Of a stretch of 64,000 bases of DNA, positions 8,746 through 16,841 are shown in pieces. The notes below the pieces were generated by a model. It was not told where the DNA came from. It made no database searches and saw only the letters and a program-made list of their open reading frames with translations. Numbering within the stretch: the stretch's first letter is position 1; every line of letters starts with the position of its first letter. The stretch comes from Zestosphaera sp. (GTDB lineage Archaea; Thermoproteota; Thermoprotei_A; Sulfolobales; NBVN01), in assembly GCA_038727705.1 (NCBI GenBank), contig JAVYVJ010000002.1, forward strand, positions 176,012 to 240,011, read 5' to 3'. The translations under genes were made by a program, and so were the position numbers.

Positions 8746-8805
8746 ATGTCTTTATAATGTCTTAAGGCTTAGGTTTAATGAGGAAGAGGTGGGTGTGGTA
8801 GGAAG

Positions 8806-9903
8806 ATGGACGGTGTTCAGGACTGGACCTCAATGTTGATAGCCATTCTAATTCTGTCTTCATTCGTACTCAACTTCACAGATATACCTCAGAAGATTCA
8901 GTTCACGCGCTACTCCTCAGTCGTTAGGAGGAAGCTGATGGAACTCATGGAGTTCGAGGAGGAGGGGAGGAGGAAGTCCATAAAGTTCCTGAAGGACATG
9001 AACCTTCAGAACCCGAAGGAACTCATAGACAACTACGTCGATAATTTCTTCCTGATATCTCCTGTGGAGAAGGAGCCTACGGACATCATAATGAGGCTGA
9101 AGCACTTACTGAGGACTCGCGACGAATCCGTCAAGAGGTACGTGATGGACAGAGTGCCTGAAGCGCCTGAGGTGACTAGGCAGAGGATCGAGGTCCTGCT
9201 GGAGATCAACTCGGTGCTGTCCTACATAAACAAAGTCGTCAAGCACTACTACAACCTAGGCGTGAAGTTCAACGACTGGATAATGATGATGCAGCTGGCG
9301 TTGCAGATAAACCAGATAGCCAGGCTGGCTAAGGCCTACAAGGACGCGATAGACTCGTTTGGCCTGGGTGCCCCCATAGGCGACGGGGCTGGCGCCCTCG
9401 CAGCGCGAATGCTTACAGGCAACGGCTCGAGCCCGGTCGAGGTAGCTACCGAGACCGTCCTCTACGAGACCTCACTAGAGGGGAGGAGGCTCTACGTGAT
9501 TAAAGCGAAAGGCCCCGGACCCACTGTCGGATGGCCGGGCGAGGCCCTCGAGAAACTTATTGAGAGCCAGGGATGCAGGGTTGCTAGAATAATAACCGTC
9601 GACGCCGCCCTGAAGTTGGAGAGTGAAAGGAGCGGTGAAGTGGCATACGGCGTGGGTGCGGCTATAGGAGATCTAGGCCCTGAAAAGATAGCCATGGAGA
9701 GGATTGCCTCCAAATGCTCTGTACCTCTAGACGCTGTGGTCGTTAAGATGAGTAACGAGGAGGCGATAAACACTATGACGAAGCAGGTGTACGACGGTGT
9801 GGTTAAGGCTGTCGAGGTGGTCAAGAACATAATACTCAGCAAGACGAGGGAGGGCGAGGCGGTCGTTGTGGTGGGCGTGGGCAACACGCTCGGTGTAGAG
9901 TGA
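8806..9903 (+). CDS. DUF1512 family protein with N-terminal membrane helix
   Basis: A 365-residue protein that I recognise as the archaeal DUF1512 family. Residues 10-25 form a single hydrophobic segment, then comes a charged helical region to about residue 190 and an alpha/beta C-terminal domain with glycine-rich turns (GAPIGDGAGALAARM, GPGPTVGWPGEA, YGVGAAIGDLGPEKIAM). That second half looks like a nucleotide- or sugar-phosphate-type fold, but no catalytic motif can be assigned. The next gene, a membrane-anchored zinc ribbon, starts 12 nt after the stop, so the two probably form one operon and act at the membrane. Confidence 0.72.
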   Translation: MDGVQDWTSMLIAILILSSFVLNFTDIPQKIQFTRYSSVVRRKLMELMEFEEEGRRKSIKFLKDMNLQNPKELIDNYVDNFFLISPVEKEPTDIIMRLKHLLRTRDESVKRYVMDRVPEAPEVTRQRIEVLLEINSVLSYINKVVKHYYNLGVKFNDWIMMMQLALQINQIARLAKAYKDAIDSFGLGAPIGDGAGALAARMLTGNGSSPVEVATETVLYETSLEGRRLYVIKAKGPGPTVGWPGEALEKLIESQGCRVARIITVDAALKLESERSGEVAYGVGAAIGDLGPEKIAMERIASKCSVPLDAVVVKMSNEEAINTMTKQVYDGVVKAVEVVKNIILSKTREGEAVVVVGVGNTLGVE

Positions 9904-9914
9904 GGTGGTCTGGC

Positions 9915-10202
9915 GTGCCGCTAGCTATAGACCCGATCTACATCCTCCTCATAGCTGTTGTCGTGTTCCTGGCCTCCTACCTGGCGATTACGTATCTGAG
10001 GGAGGCATCATCCCAGAAGAAGGAGGAGAGAGGCAGGGTGATCACAGTAAGCAAGTGTCTCAGCTGCGGCCACACAGTCTCAACAGACTACGGTAAGGAC
10101 GACTACGTGGGGAGGAAGAGCGGTAAGTGCCCCAAGTGCGGAGGGGACATGGGCGTCGTAGCCATATACATGGAGATGCCGGCGCAACCTCACGAGAAGT
10201 GA
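9915..10202 (+). CDS. Membrane-anchored small zinc-ribbon protein
   Basis: 95 residues: one membrane helix at about 6-26 (YILLIAVVVFLASYLAITYL), a basic linker, then a zinc ribbon with CLSCGH and CPKCGG pairs. The topology predicts a cytoplasmic ribbon. GTG 9915 is preferred, since GAGGTGGT at 9902-9909 gives a strong ribosome site at 5 nt; GTG 9900, overlapping the previous stop, is the alternative. Directly follows the DUF1512 gene and is probably its partner. No function can be assigned. Confidence 0.68.
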   Translation: MPLAIDPIYILLIAVVVFLASYLAITYLREASSQKKEERGRVITVSKCLSCGHTVSTDYGKDDYVGRKSGKCPKCGGDMGVVAIYMEMPAQPHEK

Positions 10203-10532
10203 TCACCTAACTGAACACGTCTTAAGCACGTGCTCACGAACAAGGGAGTAGACCCTCTCAGGGTCGTCACCACACCTAACCCCCCTGGCTTGAAATGATA
10301 TGGACGCCAGATCCCCCCCGACCGCCGCACTCTCAACCCGGACCTGAAGAACCCCGACCTCAAACCACTCGGACCAACACACCTTAGTGCTTCCAGCACC
10401 GACGCATTCCGAGTGTGTGAAGCAGTAGGGGAGGGCCGGCAGATCACCCAGAGCCTCGGCAGATCCATCGTCGTTGCAGAGATACACTACCTTCACGAAA
10501 TCTTTGACCACATACTCAAGGAGCTTCGGCAT
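10203..10532 (-). CDS. Conserved-looking hypothetical protein
   Basis: 109 residues, ATG start with GGTGC upstream. I do not recognise the family. The protein begins PKLLEYVVKDFVKVVYLCN, has five or more cysteines scattered without a CxxC pattern, and an alternating hydrophobic/charged middle. Codon use is like that of the neighbours (GGC, GTG, AGG rich), which supports coding. It abuts the zinc-ribbon gene tail to tail with no gap. Confidence 0.5.
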   Translation of the reverse strand: MPKLLEYVVKDFVKVVYLCNDDGSAEALGDLPALPYCFTHSECVGAGSTKVCWSEWFEVGVLQVRVESAAVGGDLASISFQARGVRCGDDPERVYSLVREHVLKTCSVR

Positions 10533-10581
10533 CAGCAGGGCACCAGGTGATGGTATTCCTCACCCAGCACTGCCATCAGGT

Positions 10582-10794
10582 CTAAAGAAATGGCACTAAC
10601 TCTGAGTGGCAGTAGGGGCACTTCCCGTTCAGCGACTTGTAGTCTCCGGAACAAATCACGACCTTGTCGCTCCCGCACTTGCTACACGTGTACATCACGT
10701 CCTTGCCAACCCTCAGTGACTTCCTGCATATGGTGCAGTTCTTGGTGACCCAGCCCAGATGTCCTGAGGCGGTCACGCCCTTAAGTATCCCCAT
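10582..10794 (-). CDS. Small zinc-ribbon protein
   Basis: 70 residues with three cysteine pairs: CTIC, CSKC and CPYC, plus a lone Cys between them. This suggests one or two zinc knuckles, as in small archaeal nucleic-acid-binding ribbons. ATG 10794 is preferred to ATG 10812: AAGGTGAG sits 5 nt upstream and a TATA-like TTATTAAC (10826-10836, minus strand) would place transcription start near 10805. Divergent from the metallophosphoesterase gene. Function unknown. Confidence 0.65.
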   Translation of the reverse strand: MGILKGVTASGHLGWVTKNCTICRKSLRVGKDVMYTCSKCGSDKVVICSGDYKSLNGKCPYCHSELVPFL

Positions 10795-10900
10795 CCAGCT
10801 CACCTTACACATATACTCGCGGCATGGTTAATAAGGATTTTTACTCTCATCAGCAACCAACATATAATATCACTTAAAACCTAGAGTAGGTGGTGTAGCG

Positions 10901-11644
10901 ATGTCGTCTGTTAGGATATGCGCTGTGGGGGACGTGCACGGCAAGAGGTACCTGCAGATCTTCCAGGCGTCGCTCAGGTCCATGGTTTCCTTTAGGCCGG
11001 ACGTCTGTGTCTTCGCTGGTGATATGGTCGATGACGGCAGGGCGGAGGAGCTCGACATCGTGGTCAATGAGGTCAAGACCAAGTTCCCGAACACCCCCAT
11101 AGTAGCGGTGTTCGGCAACGAGGAGTACCACGAGTATGAGGACATCTTCATGAGCAGGTACCCTGAGCTGATGTGGCTGAACGACTCCATGTCAATCCTG
11201 GATGTGAGGGGCGTTAAAATAGCGTTCATAGGGTCTAGGGGGTCGCTGGACAGGCTCACGTACTGGCAGAAAAGAAACAAGCCCGAGCTGAGACTCATCT
11301 ATGCGGAGAGACCGAAGATACTGAGGTCCCTCATAAATGAGGCGAGGAAGCACGCTGACATAGTGACTTTAGTTACCCACTACGCCCCAGCATTCCTGAC
11401 GGTCAGGGGGGAGCCCGAGAGAGTCTACCCCTTCATGGGCTCCCAGTTGATGGAGAGGATGATCAGGGAGTCGAAACCCGAGCTAGTCATTCACGCACAC
11501 GCGCACAACGCCAGGGTCCTCGAGGCAGTGTTAGGAAGCATCAGAATCTATAACGTCTCCCTGCCTGCACGGAGGAACGTCACCCAGATAGAGTTCCCCC
11601 TAAGGAAGATCCTCAGTGACTCCCGAACTTCGCCGCAGGCGTGA
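10901..11644 (+). CDS. Calcineurin-like metallophosphoesterase
   Basis: Two-metal phosphoesterase fold: GDVHG (residues 9-13), GDMVD (about 46), GNEE (about 74), VTHYAP (about 163) and HAHAH (about 203). The usual GNHD/E box reads GNEE, so the metal-ligand Asn is kept but the following His, often a general acid, is Glu; some subfamilies vary at this position. Substrate unknown. TATA at about 10860-10870 and GGTGGT 6 nt before the ATG support the start. Monocistronic. Confidence 0.8.
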   Translation: MSSVRICAVGDVHGKRYLQIFQASLRSMVSFRPDVCVFAGDMVDDGRAEELDIVVNEVKTKFPNTPIVAVFGNEEYHEYEDIFMSRYPELMWLNDSMSILDVRGVKIAFIGSRGSLDRLTYWQKRNKPELRLIYAERPKILRSLINEARKHADIVTLVTHYAPAFLTVRGEPERVYPFMGSQLMERMIRESKPELVIHAHAHNARVLEAVLGSIRIYNVSLPARRNVTQIEFPLRKILSDSRTSPQA

Positions 11645-11758
11645 GTAGATGAAGAATCTCCAATTAAATTAGCTATTCGAAGGTTTTAGTTGGTTAGGTT
11701 AAAATGTTTTAGCTACATTTAAATACTCGCCACGCCATATATGATATGGTGGGTGAAT

Positions 11759-13255
11759 TTGAGCACTAGGTCTAAAGATCTACCCAGCCTACTTCTAGGC
11801 ATGGTTCTGGCACTACTCGTAATCACCACCTCCGCAACGACCGTGGTTCTGGCAGCCAGGTCGGAAGGGAGTAGGGGTGCTGTTATCGTGGAGATGGTGT
11901 TCAGCAGACCAATAACTCAAGAGGATGTGAGCAGGATAACGAAGCTCGGTGGCAAAGTCATCTACCGCTTCGACGAGATAAACGGGCTGGCGGTAGCTGT
12001 AAGGCCTGAGAATGTTAGAGACCTAATGACCATTGAAGGGGTTAGTGAGGTAGGGCCTACCGACGTGGTTGAAGCTCTCTCAGAGGTGTTGCCAGGCTCT
12101 TGCGAATCCCACGGAACTGTTCTGACGTGGAACCTCGACATCATCAACGTGCCTACAGTGCATGAGATGTATGGATTAGATGGTAGCGGGGTCTACATAG
12201 CGGTTCTCGACACAGGACTGGAGCCTCAGTGGAGGAACTACTTCCTGGAGGACCGCATAGCTTCAGAATTCGGTGCGGCGTTCCTCGGAGCTATGGCCAC
12301 AGCCTACTGGACTACCGGTGAGGTGCTCAACAAAAACGCGTGGCAGGCGGACACGAACGGCCACGGCATGCATGTGGTCAGCACGATAATAGGATTCAGC
12401 GTATACGGGTTTTACACGGTGGACGGGGTGGCTCCAGGCGTTAGGATAATCCCGGTGAAGGTCTTAAGTAACAGTGGGTGGGGATTCTCCACAGACATAG
12501 CTGCTGGCATAATGTACGTGACGAGGCTTTACGTCATGGAGAAGGAGTCAGGCGGTAATGTGTTACCGCCAAACGGTGTTGTGAACCCGGTCATAATAAG
12601 TATGAGTTTAGGGGGGTCGAGACTCACGCCGATAGAGAAAAGGGCGATAGACTACGCTATCGAAAATGGGGTTTTCATAGTCGCCGCAGCAGGCAACGGC
12701 GGTGAGAAGGGCATGTCATACCCAGGGGCTTACGAGCCAGTGATATCCGTGGGGGCTGCCGGATGGACCGGCGAGTGGGGTGGTCAAGCATGGTGGAGGA
12801 CGTCCGACGTTCCCGAGGGTGAAGAGTTGAAGGGTAATGTGTACGTCACGGACTTCAGCAGCAGGGAAAAGGAAGGACAGGATCTTGACGTTCTAGCTCC
12901 AGGTAGCTGGATTGTAGGCCCCTACACAGCTTACGGTGCTGCACACCCGCCCTACTGGGCGAACGGTAAGCCGGGGCAGTACTACTACCTTGGTGGGACG
13001 TCGATGGCCACACCTCACGTCAGCGGCGTGCTGGCTTTAGTATTGCAGAAAGACCTGGAGGACGGAGATATATACCTAGACCAGAAGTCAGCGGAGGAAT
13101 TGCTTGAGTCATCAACGTTTAAGATCGATTGGTTTAGCGCTCAGGTCTTCGACCCAGTCAGTGGGACATTCGTTACGTATAGTTGGGATTCCACCGCTAT
13201 AGGCGAGGGTCTCGTACAAGCCGACCTAGTAGTGAATAACTTCCATGAACCATAA
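11759..13255 (+). CDS. Secreted subtilisin-like serine protease (S8)
   Basis: Exported protease: residues 1-35 are a basic-hydrophobic signal peptide (LLLGMVLALLVITT core), followed by a propeptide-like beta-alpha-beta domain to about residue 115. Catalytic triad: Asp 151 (VLDTG), His 202 (NGHGMHV) and Ser 415 (GGTSMATPH), with oxyanion Asn 313 (AAAGNGG). The protein ends about 80 residues after the serine with no sorting domain. TTG 11759 is preferred: GGTGGGTGA is just upstream, and the TATA run TTTAAATA (11718-11726) puts transcription start near 11748, after ATG 11741. Probable role is peptide scavenging with the C69 peptidase at 21278. Confidence 0.88.
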   Translation: MSTRSKDLPSLLLGMVLALLVITTSATTVVLAARSEGSRGAVIVEMVFSRPITQEDVSRITKLGGKVIYRFDEINGLAVAVRPENVRDLMTIEGVSEVGPTDVVEALSEVLPGSCESHGTVLTWNLDIINVPTVHEMYGLDGSGVYIAVLDTGLEPQWRNYFLEDRIASEFGAAFLGAMATAYWTTGEVLNKNAWQADTNGHGMHVVSTIIGFSVYGFYTVDGVAPGVRIIPVKVLSNSGWGFSTDIAAGIMYVTRLYVMEKESGGNVLPPNGVVNPVIISMSLGGSRLTPIEKRAIDYAIENGVFIVAAAGNGGEKGMSYPGAYEPVISVGAAGWTGEWGGQAWWRTSDVPEGEELKGNVYVTDFSSREKEGQDLDVLAPGSWIVGPYTAYGAAHPPYWANGKPGQYYYLGGTSMATPHVSGVLALVLQKDLEDGDIYLDQKSAEELLESSTFKIDWFSAQVFDPVSGTFVTYSWDSTAIGEGLVQADLVVNNFHEP

Positions 13256-13497
13256 GACAAAACCATTTTTGCGCCAATGCCCTGTTTCCTAGGTAATTTA
13301 GTGATTTTCGATGTGTTCACTGCCCGCGACGGTTAATCCTAGGTTCGTATGGAGTTGCTGTCAAGTAATACGTCACTCTTGATTCAGGTTCCGCGGTAAT
13401 ACGTTGGATTGGATTGCGCGGGCTTCCCCTCGGTCTTATTTACACTATTAATTAAATCTCTGAGTGATGTTGAAGTTACTGTATGGGGAGGGCTTTC
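13256..13497. other. 242-bp intergenic region with promoter only
   Basis: No gene or structured RNA was recognised. AT-rich ATTAATTAAAT at 13446-13456 is the probable TATA element of the downstream pair. Confidence 0.4.
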
Positions 13498-14016
13498 TTG
13501 TCTGAGTACTTGAGTAGTGGTTTCGAGGACTTTGTGGAGGGTTCAAGTAGCTCATGCGAGTTCCTGGCTGAGGATTTCACGCTATCGGTCTCCGTCTTAA
13601 CTGTTGTGAAGCGACTTGGTTATGAGGACTTGGCTGAGGAGTTGATGCCTCTCGTTAAGTCCCTCGTCGGGGAGATCGTGTTCAGGCTGAGCACGGGCAG
13701 GTATATCGAGGGGTTGGCTCACGAGCTGGGTCTCCATGCTAGGAGGTTGTGGGAATCGGACTACAGTGACGCGGAGTTAGCGGATGTCCTTAGGTCTGCC
13801 CTGGAGTTGAGGGAGAGGCTGGAGTCCGGTGAGGTTGATGAGGATGCAGTGCGTGAGGTGCTCGATAGGTTCCTCAAGATAGTGAGGGTTGATGTGAGCA
13901 GGACTAAGGTGATTAAGGGGGTGGTCGAGAACCCGGAGCCTGCTCTAGCTCTTCAGCTGATGGCTACAGCACTAGCTGTGTGTGTGGGTGGTTTAGGTGG
14001 GTCTCAACGTAACTAA
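13498..14016 (+). CDS. Helical hypothetical protein
   Basis: 172 residues, acidic, almost entirely predicted helix, with no cysteine motif or transmembrane segment. I do not recognise the family. TTG 13498 is preferred because GGGAGGGC precedes it by 4 nt; ATG 13483 is the alternative and lacks a ribosome site. The last 20 bp overlap the following zinc-finger gene, so the two are likely translated together and may form a complex. Confidence 0.6.
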   Translation: MSEYLSSGFEDFVEGSSSSCEFLAEDFTLSVSVLTVVKRLGYEDLAEELMPLVKSLVGEIVFRLSTGRYIEGLAHELGLHARRLWESDYSDAELADVLRSALELRERLESGEVDEDAVREVLDRFLKIVRVDVSRTKVIKGVVENPEPALALQLMATALAVCVGGLGGSQRN

Positions 14017-14323
14017 GCTGGACCCTCTGTCGGAGAGGCTTATAGACTTCCTGGCTAGGAAGGCTTCCAACAAGGTCGTGGACGGAAATAAGCTTAAGGT
14101 GGTGGCGGGCTCCTCCATGGCTAAGGTCTCCATGGAGGTGATAGAGTCTGTGGCTAAAGAGGTTACGAGGGTTGAGGGCGCATCACTCTACTGCAACCTC
14201 TGCGGGAAGGGCCCCTTCACTAAGAGGGGGATGTACCTCCACCTTACGAGACTCCATAAATACGAGCTCAAGGCGCTGTTGGTTCAGGAGCTTAGGGAGA
14301 AGATCATGAAGTCCGGCCAGTAG
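13997..14323 (+). CDS. Small protein with a single C2H2 zinc finger
   Basis: 108 residues. Residues 65-88 read C-x2-C-x12-H-x4-H (CNLCGKGPFT...YLHLTRLHKYE), a classical C2H2 finger with aromatic and leucine core positions in place. The N-terminal 60 residues form a separate helix-strand domain; the C-terminal 20 are basic helix. It may be a DNA- or RNA-binding adaptor. GTG 13997 has GGTGGT a few nt upstream, inside the previous gene. Convergent with the glmS-like gene. Confidence 0.7.
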   Translation: MGLNVTKLDPLSERLIDFLARKASNKVVDGNKLKVVAGSSMAKVSMEVIESVAKEVTRVEGASLYCNLCGKGPFTKRGMYLHLTRLHKYELKALLVQELREKIMKSGQ

Positions 14324-14355
14324 CCGGGATCAACTACCAGCAATACCGGCGGTGC

Positions 14356-16167
14356 TTAGGTCGTTAAAGCCTTCACAAGGCCCGGCGGTGTGTCTATAGG
14401 CATTCCCAACCTGCTCCCTAGTCTGTAGGCCAGTAGCTGAAGGGCTATGGAGGACGAGATCGGTGAGAGGACCTTGTCAGCGGGTGGAGTCTCGACCACG
14501 TGGCCGACGCCCACGCCATCGAATGCCAGCGTTATCACGGTCGCCTCCTTGGATAACGCCTCCTTAGCGACCTTAGTGTAGAGCTCTATCGCCGCCTCCT
14601 CGACGGGTTTGATAAGTATTATTGGGTAGCCCTCTCTCACCAACACCATGGGCCCATGCCTTACCTCACCTAGCTGGAGGCCCTCAGCATGAACTAGGGC
14701 GGTCTCCTTAATTTTGAGGGCGCCTTCGAGAGCTATCGGGTAGTTCACGCCGCTGCTTGCCACGTAGATGCTTCCCCAGTCAATCAGCCTGCCAGCCACG
14801 CCCTCCATGCTTGAGTCTAGGATAGGTAACTTCGCGCTTAAGGCCTTCGCGAACTCACGTATCCTGCCGTAGAGCTCGTTCAGCTCATCTACCCCCACAG
14901 CCGCTGTGTGGAGCCCCGTGTAAGCTGACAGTATAGCTAGGGTGACCAGCGTGGACGTAAAGGTCTTGGTGGCAGGAACCGCTACCTCAGGACCTGCACC
15001 GATCGGCAGATATATGTTGGACTCTATGGAGAGGCGTGAGCCAACCACGTTCGTAACCCCCAGTATGACGGCGCCCCTCTGCTTGGCTAGCCTGACGCTC
15101 TTCAAAACATCGCTCGTCTCACCACTCTGGCTTATCGCGATCACGACAGTTCCAGTGCTCACATTGTCCAGTGCGTAGTAGGGGAACTCTGCAGCGCTGA
15201 TCACGTTCACCGAGACCCCTGCTAAGTCCGAGAAGTAGTAGGCCGAGACCATCCCAGCGTGGAGGCTAGTGCCGGTTCCGACCACGTAGACGTTCCTAGC
15301 GCCGTAGATTATCATGGAAGCCAGTCGCAAGTACTTGTCCATGAGTGTGTAGGTAGTTTTCACAAGCGATTCAGGTACTTCATATATCTCCTTCAGCATG
15401 TAGTGGGGGTAACCGGCTTTCTCGACAGTCTCGGTCGGGTACTTGACCCTCTTCCTCATAACCTCCCTGACCTCGTTCAGGGTCTTTACGTCGAATATCC
15501 TTACACCATCTGCCCCGACCTCGGCAAGCATGTCGTCGCCAAGAATCAGCGCTTCCTCGGAGAAGCCGTAGAGGCTCGGCACGTCACTTGAGACGTAGAG
15601 GCATCCGCCACCCAAGCCTATGGCTACCGTCAGCTCGTTGCTGGTTACGTATATCTTACGCGAGCCCCTCACCACCATAGCTGCGGCGTAGACGCCGTTC
15701 AGCATCTTGGTCGCTTGAGCCACCGCCTGCAGCACGCTACTCCCACTCTTAATTAAGTCCTCCACCAAATGCGCGAAGACCTCCGTGTCCGTTCTTGAGG
15801 CGAACACGTGGCCCTTCCTTTCAAGCACCCCCTTAATCTCATCGAAGTTCTCAATCACTCCGTCACCGACCACGGCCACCTGATTGCCGCAGTCTGTGAG
15901 GGGGTGGGTGTTCTCGTAGACGGGCCTTCCCCTGCTGGCGTAGCGGACGTGTCCTAGAGCCACGCTCGATGGGATGTTGATCAGGTCTATGTGTTTGGAC
16001 GCCTCTGTGAGGGGTTTAGGGTGTTTACGGATGACTATCTCGCCGGAGTCGCTGATGTAGGCGAGCCCTGTCCCATCATATCCTCTGTAGGACAGCCTCC
16101 TTAACCCCTCGATGATCGCGCCCTCCGGGATCCTGGAGGTGCAGACCACGCCGAATATGCCGCCCAA
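14356..16167 (-). CDS. glmS: GlmS-like isomerase with a degenerate glutaminase domain
   Basis: Homologue of glutamine:fructose-6-phosphate aminotransferase (603 residues, full length). The two SIS domains are well kept: ISQSGETSDVL, AGPEVAVPATKTFTS, ALEGALKIKETALVHAEGL and a C-terminal lysine in PPGLVKALT. The N-terminal Ntn-hydrolase domain is odd. The chain starts MGGIFG, not MCGIFG, so the nucleophilic Cys is Gly; the HNGIIEN box is GDGVIEN, so the oxyanion Asn is Asp; Arg (HVRYASRG) and Asp (TDTEV) are kept. It may use free ammonia, or run as an isomerase/deaminase. TTG 16167 is the start; it gives the family N-terminus exactly. A YbaK-type gene follows upstream in the same direction. Confidence 0.85.
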   Translation of the reverse strand: MGGIFGVVCTSRIPEGAIIEGLRRLSYRGYDGTGLAYISDSGEIVIRKHPKPLTEASKHIDLINIPSSVALGHVRYASRGRPVYENTHPLTDCGNQVAVVGDGVIENFDEIKGVLERKGHVFASRTDTEVFAHLVEDLIKSGSSVLQAVAQATKMLNGVYAAAMVVRGSRKIYVTSNELTVAIGLGGGCLYVSSDVPSLYGFSEEALILGDDMLAEVGADGVRIFDVKTLNEVREVMRKRVKYPTETVEKAGYPHYMLKEIYEVPESLVKTTYTLMDKYLRLASMIIYGARNVYVVGTGTSLHAGMVSAYYFSDLAGVSVNVISAAEFPYYALDNVSTGTVVIAISQSGETSDVLKSVRLAKQRGAVILGVTNVVGSRLSIESNIYLPIGAGPEVAVPATKTFTSTLVTLAILSAYTGLHTAAVGVDELNELYGRIREFAKALSAKLPILDSSMEGVAGRLIDWGSIYVASSGVNYPIALEGALKIKETALVHAEGLQLGEVRHGPMVLVREGYPIILIKPVEEAAIELYTKVAKEALSKEATVITLAFDGVGVGHVVETPPADKVLSPISSSIALQLLAYRLGSRLGMPIDTPPGLVKALTT

Positions 16168-16206
16168 ATCTCAGCCCCTATTGACTTCGCCTCCGGAAGT
16201 TTTAAC

Positions 16207-16683
16207 TTATTCGCTTATATCACACAGCACAGCGTTAGTGAGTTTCACAACATCCTCAACCCTCATCTCAATAAGGGTGTGCGTAGTTCCGCCGCCCCCG
16301 ATCACCCTCTCATGGCTAGCGACGCACTTATCTACAAACGTTCTGAGACCGTGCCCCACCGGCGGCACGGCCCCGACCGGGTAGCCTGTGAACCTTTCCA
16401 CTTCCCTAGCCTTAGCCATCCTGACCCTACTACCGCACATCACCGCCACCTTACTAAGATCCACCTTCCTGTCACCGCACACTATAGCTATGACCGGCTC
16501 TCCCGCCTCACTTAAGAGGAGGAGTGTCTTTATTATCTTGTCAGGGGGCACGCCCAACTGTCTCGACGCGGCATCCACAGTCATGGTGTGTTCCGGTAGC
16601 TCAAAAAACCTGTGCCATACCTTCGCGCGCTCCAGGTAGTCCTTCAACTTCACTGCCACGTCTATGGTCCTGCCCGCACTCAT
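16207..16683 (-). CDS. YbaK/ProX-type aminoacyl-tRNA deacylase domain protein
   Basis: Single-domain trans-editing protein that probably hydrolyses a mischarged aminoacyl-tRNA. Family features: residues 25-45 FFELPEHTMTVDAASRQLGV, KIIKTLLLLSEAGEPVIAIV with the conserved Lys, a GDRKVDLSKVA strand, and GYPVGAVPPVGH near 118. Length 158 is typical. ATG 16683 is preferred: GGCAGGTG precedes it by 6 nt; the upstream ATG 16716 would add 11 residues without a ribosome site. Specificity (Cys-tRNA-Pro, Ala-tRNA-Pro or other) cannot be read from sequence. Lies 39 bp before the glmS-like gene on the same strand. Confidence 0.82.
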   Translation of the reverse strand: MSAGRTIDVAVKLKDYLERAKVWHRFFELPEHTMTVDAASRQLGVPPDKIIKTLLLLSEAGEPVIAIVCGDRKVDLSKVAVMCGSRVRMAKAREVERFTGYPVGAVPPVGHGLRTFVDKCVASHERVIGGGGTTHTLIEMRVEDVVKLTNAVLCDISE

Positions 16684-16841
16684 GAGGAACACCTGCCCAA
16701 ATACATTTACCGCCACCTTATTTTAATCCCTAAGCTTCTCGAAGGCCGAGCATCGAGTTTCTGGCTTAATAGCTGAAGGGCAGACTTATAAGGTTATGGC
16801 GATATTATATAGTATTTGTAGGTCACGTGAGGTGATGGGGG

